From Modestobacter sp. VKM Ac-2977 (GTDB lineage Bacteria; Actinomycetota; Actinomycetes; Mycobacteriales; Geodermatophilaceae), in the NCBI RefSeq assembly GCF_026968045.1, contig NZ_JAPVBQ010000002.1:856933-920932 (forward strand): DNA of 64,000 nt, given 5' to 3'. Position numbers and translations under genes: made by a program. Position 1 is the first letter of the stretch. Each line of letters starts with the position of its first letter. This document shows, one piece after another, positions 61,717 to 64,000 of the stretch. The notes under the pieces were generated by a model. The model saw only the letters and a list, made by a program, of their open reading frames with translations, had not been told where the DNA came from and did not search any database.

Positions 61717-63879
61717 TCACGTGTCGCTCGAGGCCCTGATGAACGAGAGGCGCTGGGCCGGGAGGTCGACCTTGGAAGCTTTCCAGCCAGCGTCCCGAAT
61801 CGCTCGGGCGATCGCGCTGCCCTCGTAGCCGTACCAGTGCGCAGGGTGCAGGCGAGCCGAGGGTGGCAGTGCGGTGCCGGCGATCTGCTCGACCTGTTCG
61901 AAGTCGAGCGGCAACTCGTCCCCGTCTTGAGCCTTCAGCCACCAGTACAGCAGCCGGTATTTGCCCGTGTGAGGAGCGATGCTGGGGTCTTCGTCTTCGG
62001 CCACCTGCTCGTCCGCGGCCGCCGCGGGTCGTGGCTCCACCTCGGCTTCGGCGAGTGGCACGGACGAAACGCCGGCGGGACGCGGCCAGAGGGCCAGCAG
62101 CCTGTCTGTCAGTGCTGAGGTGCGCGCACGGATGTCGTCTTCGGTCCACGCGTCAGGGTGCTCAGCCACGACCTTGGCATTCAGCTTCAGCGCGCTGTGC
62201 TCGAGCAGGTAGTCACGCTTACCGTTCCCCGCCCCATCGACCCAGGGCCGGTTGGACAGCGCGGGGTTGAGCCGACCGCTGACGAGGGTCAGGTTGCCCA
62301 GCTGGTGCACCAGACGCTCGCGCTCGACTGCGCCCGCGACGTCGTCCGGGTCCATCGGCCAGTTCGCCTGCCAGGACTGCGGGAGGACGTGCTCGATCGT
62401 CAGGTTCCGCGGTGCTGACTGGCCCTCGCCGTAGGCGGTGCGGAGGTCGTCCTCCAGCGCCTCGAGGATCATGCGCAGTCGGGCGCGCAGGAGGCTGGTG
62501 TACACCGGCCCCGTCTCGAGTGAGGACTTGACCAGGCCGTCGTCAGGCCACAGCCGGGCGGCGGCCGTCTGCTCAGCCAGGAAGCTCACCGCAGTGTCGC
62601 CGGCGGTCGTCGGACCGCCCTTGTCCAACGCCCTGAGCAGCTCGAGGACCGCCAGGTTGACGTTCTTGCCCGTCAGCCGGGCCAGGGTCCGGCGGACCAG
62701 CCACGACTCGATGGCGTTGAGTGCCTTGTCCCGTTGCTCTACGGGGAGCTGGTCCACCGGCCACCGTAGGAGCCAGAGGAGGACTGGAGTCACGGCGTTG
62801 GTGTCCAGAGCCTTGATGACGCGGTAGTAGAAGCGGCCGGGCACCGAGTCAGCGGGCAAGGCTTCCAGTGACGAGAAGACCTCTGCGTCCCTGGCCAGCT
62901 CAGCCAAGAGATTGGGAATGCTCGCGGCTCCGACAGCGACGTGATCCCGGAAGTCGGCGAAGATCCGGTCACTCGGGACCTCGCGGAGGAGCTTCATGGC
63001 GAGCCAGTAGTTGAGGAAGACGTCGATGCGCGGGCGGAACAGCCGCCCCTGCGCCGTCAGCTCACGCCAGTAGTCGCTGTCCAGTTGGCGCCAATGTGCG
63101 GCGTAGAGCGCAGGGACGTCGAGCTGCTGTGCCTGTGCGACCTGGAAGACGAGGTTCTTCACCAGGTCGGCGGCGAGCAGCGGGGACCCGCGGTGGTTCA
63201 AGGTCTCAAAGATGACCTGGGCATTGTCGCCGGGCTCGAGGTCGATGATGACCAGCTTCAAGTGGGCGTGCAGTGCCTGCGCGAGCGCCCTGAGCCGCGC
63301 CGCTGCCTTGTCCGGGTCGCCCGCGGGTTCGCACCAGTCAGTGATCTGCTGGACGAAGAAGTCGTGTCCTTGGGCGATGCGTGAGGACGCCAGGTCGGCA
63401 GGCACCGACGTTTCATTGTCCATGGCCGCCCGGAACGCTGCCTGGTCCCGGTCTGTCGGCCACACCTTGAAGATCTCGTCCGGGTGCTGAGTCACCTGCG
63501 GCTGGTTGAGCACCAGGACCTTGAGGGTCTCGGCGTCCAAAGAAGTGCCGTGCTGCTCTGTCACCTCCTGCGCGGCGTCGAGGAGCAGCTGCAATGTGGT
63601 CAGGCGTTGCTGCCCGTCGATGACGTGCCGAACCTGGATGAAGCCAGATGCGTTGGCCTGCTGATCGACCACGATCGCCCCGAGGAAGTGCGGGGGCACC
63701 GGAGGAGCTCCGTACCCGGGCGGTGTCTCGAGCACCTTCTCCGCCAGAGCTCGCACGTCTTCCCAGAGCGGCGCCCACTGCTCGTCGCGCTTCCACACGT
63801 ACGGCCGCTGGAAGAGCGGGACGACGTAGCGGATGTGACTGCCGAAGAGGGCAGCCGGCGTGAGCGTTTGGGCCTTCAC
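61717..63879 (-). CDS. GmrSD-type DUF262/DUF1524 protein with DUF7662-like tail
   Basis: 720 residues. DUF262 (about 10-250) has VPLFQRPYVWKRDEQW and HVIDGQQRLTTLQLLLDA, the nucleotide-binding DGQQR motif. A helical middle leads to DUF1524 (about 470-590) with LTIEHVLPQSWQANWP and VHQLGNLTLVSGRLN, the HNH-type nuclease. GmrSD enzymes are type IV restriction systems cutting modified phage DNA. The C-terminal 85 residues (KYRLLYWWLKAQDGDELPLD, FEQVEQIAGTALPPSARLHP, GWKASKVDLPAQRLSF) resemble DUF7662, an extra module likely for nucleic-acid or modified-base recognition. GTG 63879 is preferred over ATG 63915 because AGGAG lies about six bases upstream. Confidence 0.87.
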   Translation of the reverse strand: MKAQTLTPAALFGSHIRYVVPLFQRPYVWKRDEQWAPLWEDVRALAEKVLETPPGYGAPPVPPHFLGAIVVDQQANASGFIQVRHVIDGQQRLTTLQLLLDAAQEVTEQHGTSLDAETLKVLVLNQPQVTQHPDEIFKVWPTDRDQAAFRAAMDNETSVPADLASSRIAQGHDFFVQQITDWCEPAGDPDKAAARLRALAQALHAHLKLVIIDLEPGDNAQVIFETLNHRGSPLLAADLVKNLVFQVAQAQQLDVPALYAAHWRQLDSDYWRELTAQGRLFRPRIDVFLNYWLAMKLLREVPSDRIFADFRDHVAVGAASIPNLLAELARDAEVFSSLEALPADSVPGRFYYRVIKALDTNAVTPVLLWLLRWPVDQLPVEQRDKALNAIESWLVRRTLARLTGKNVNLAVLELLRALDKGGPTTAGDTAVSFLAEQTAAARLWPDDGLVKSSLETGPVYTSLLRARLRMILEALEDDLRTAYGEGQSAPRNLTIEHVLPQSWQANWPMDPDDVAGAVERERLVHQLGNLTLVSGRLNPALSNRPWVDGAGNGKRDYLLEHSALKLNAKVVAEHPDAWTEDDIRARTSALTDRLLALWPRPAGVSSVPLAEAEVEPRPAAAADEQVAEDEDPSIAPHTGKYRLLYWWLKAQDGDELPLDFEQVEQIAGTALPPSARLHPAHWYGYEGSAIARAIRDAGWKASKVDLPAQRLSFIRASSDT

Positions 63880-64000
63880 GGGATCTCCTGACGTGGTCGA
63901 GCCGTCGCTGATCATGGCTCCAGACAGGCGGCCGAGGACGTCAACCTAAGTCACATCAGGGGCTGGACCGAGGACGCGCCGTCATTGAGCGCGCCGAGGC
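63880..64000. other. Right edge, no gene seen
   Basis: About 120 bases upstream of the GmrSD-type gene. It contains the expected promoter region (CTAAGTCACATCAGG is locally AT-rich) but no supported coding frame or repeat before the window ends. Confidence 0.3.

Overview
The window is very GC-rich (roughly 73-75% by eye outside a few islands), with GTG/TTG starts, ATGA/GTGA stop-start overlaps and purine-rich Shine-Dalgarno sites. Gene content (DUF222/13E12 HNH protein, DUF4011-helicase giants, DO-GTPase/GAP1 genes, Excalibur-tailed secreted nucleases) and a palindrome recurring at gene ends point to a free-living actinobacterium, probably Geodermatophilaceae (Blastococcus, Modestobacter or Geodermatophilus). 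The taxon is inference.

Region 1 (1-16.1 kb): partial DUF3048 lipoprotein and a secreted M28 peptidase, then a catabolic locus. The plus strand carries a PLP dehydratase, an amidohydrolase and an M20 carbamoylase/allantoate-amidohydrolase-like enzyme. Converging on it is a minus-strand operon for a complete oligopeptide-type ABC transporter (two ATPases, binding protein, two permeases) plus a second dehydratase and second amidohydrolase. A tandem Lrp/AsnC regulator and a second M20 amidohydrolase are divergently placed beside it. The likely theme is uptake and breakdown of small peptides or N-substituted amino acids.

Region 2 (16.2-27 kb): a 1890-residue DUF4011/helicase/DUF3320 giant with several altered active-site motifs; a DUF222-HNH gene behind a promoter overlapping a LexA box; a c-di-AMP (ydaO) riboswitch controlling an NlpC/P60 cell-wall hydrolase; a cysteine-free HesB-like protein; and a secreted 5'-nucleotidase with a one-base frameshift.

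Region 3 (27.1-34.4 kb): a ROK repressor diverging from a compact operon: polar amino-acid ABC transporter (ATPase, binding protein, two permeases), asparaginase II, CutC and ROK sugar kinase.

Region 4 (34.4-44 kb): secreted DUF1524/Excalibur nuclease, a decayed DUF1905-like gene, a VapBC-type pair, and a large MGH1-like/GH63-type glycosidase whose last 578 bp are duplicated 3.8 kb away. Between the copies lies a lower-GC cassette of two unrecognised exported or membrane genes, the layout left by single-crossover integration.

Region 5 (44-64 kb): GGDEF-EAL protein; a Ser/Thr kinase / mini-membrane-protein / DO-GTPase-like / GAP1-like operon with a matrixin-like protease beside it; an orphan RHH antitoxin with a decayed Doc toxin; a secreted thermonuclease; the intact-motif 1933-residue DUF4011-helicase giant; a nuclease remnant; an actinophage-like protein; an EcsC protein; and a GmrSD-type DUF262/DUF1524 enzyme. 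Regions 4-5 look like accessory, conflict-oriented DNA. No tRNA, rRNA, CRISPR array, transposase or integrase was found.
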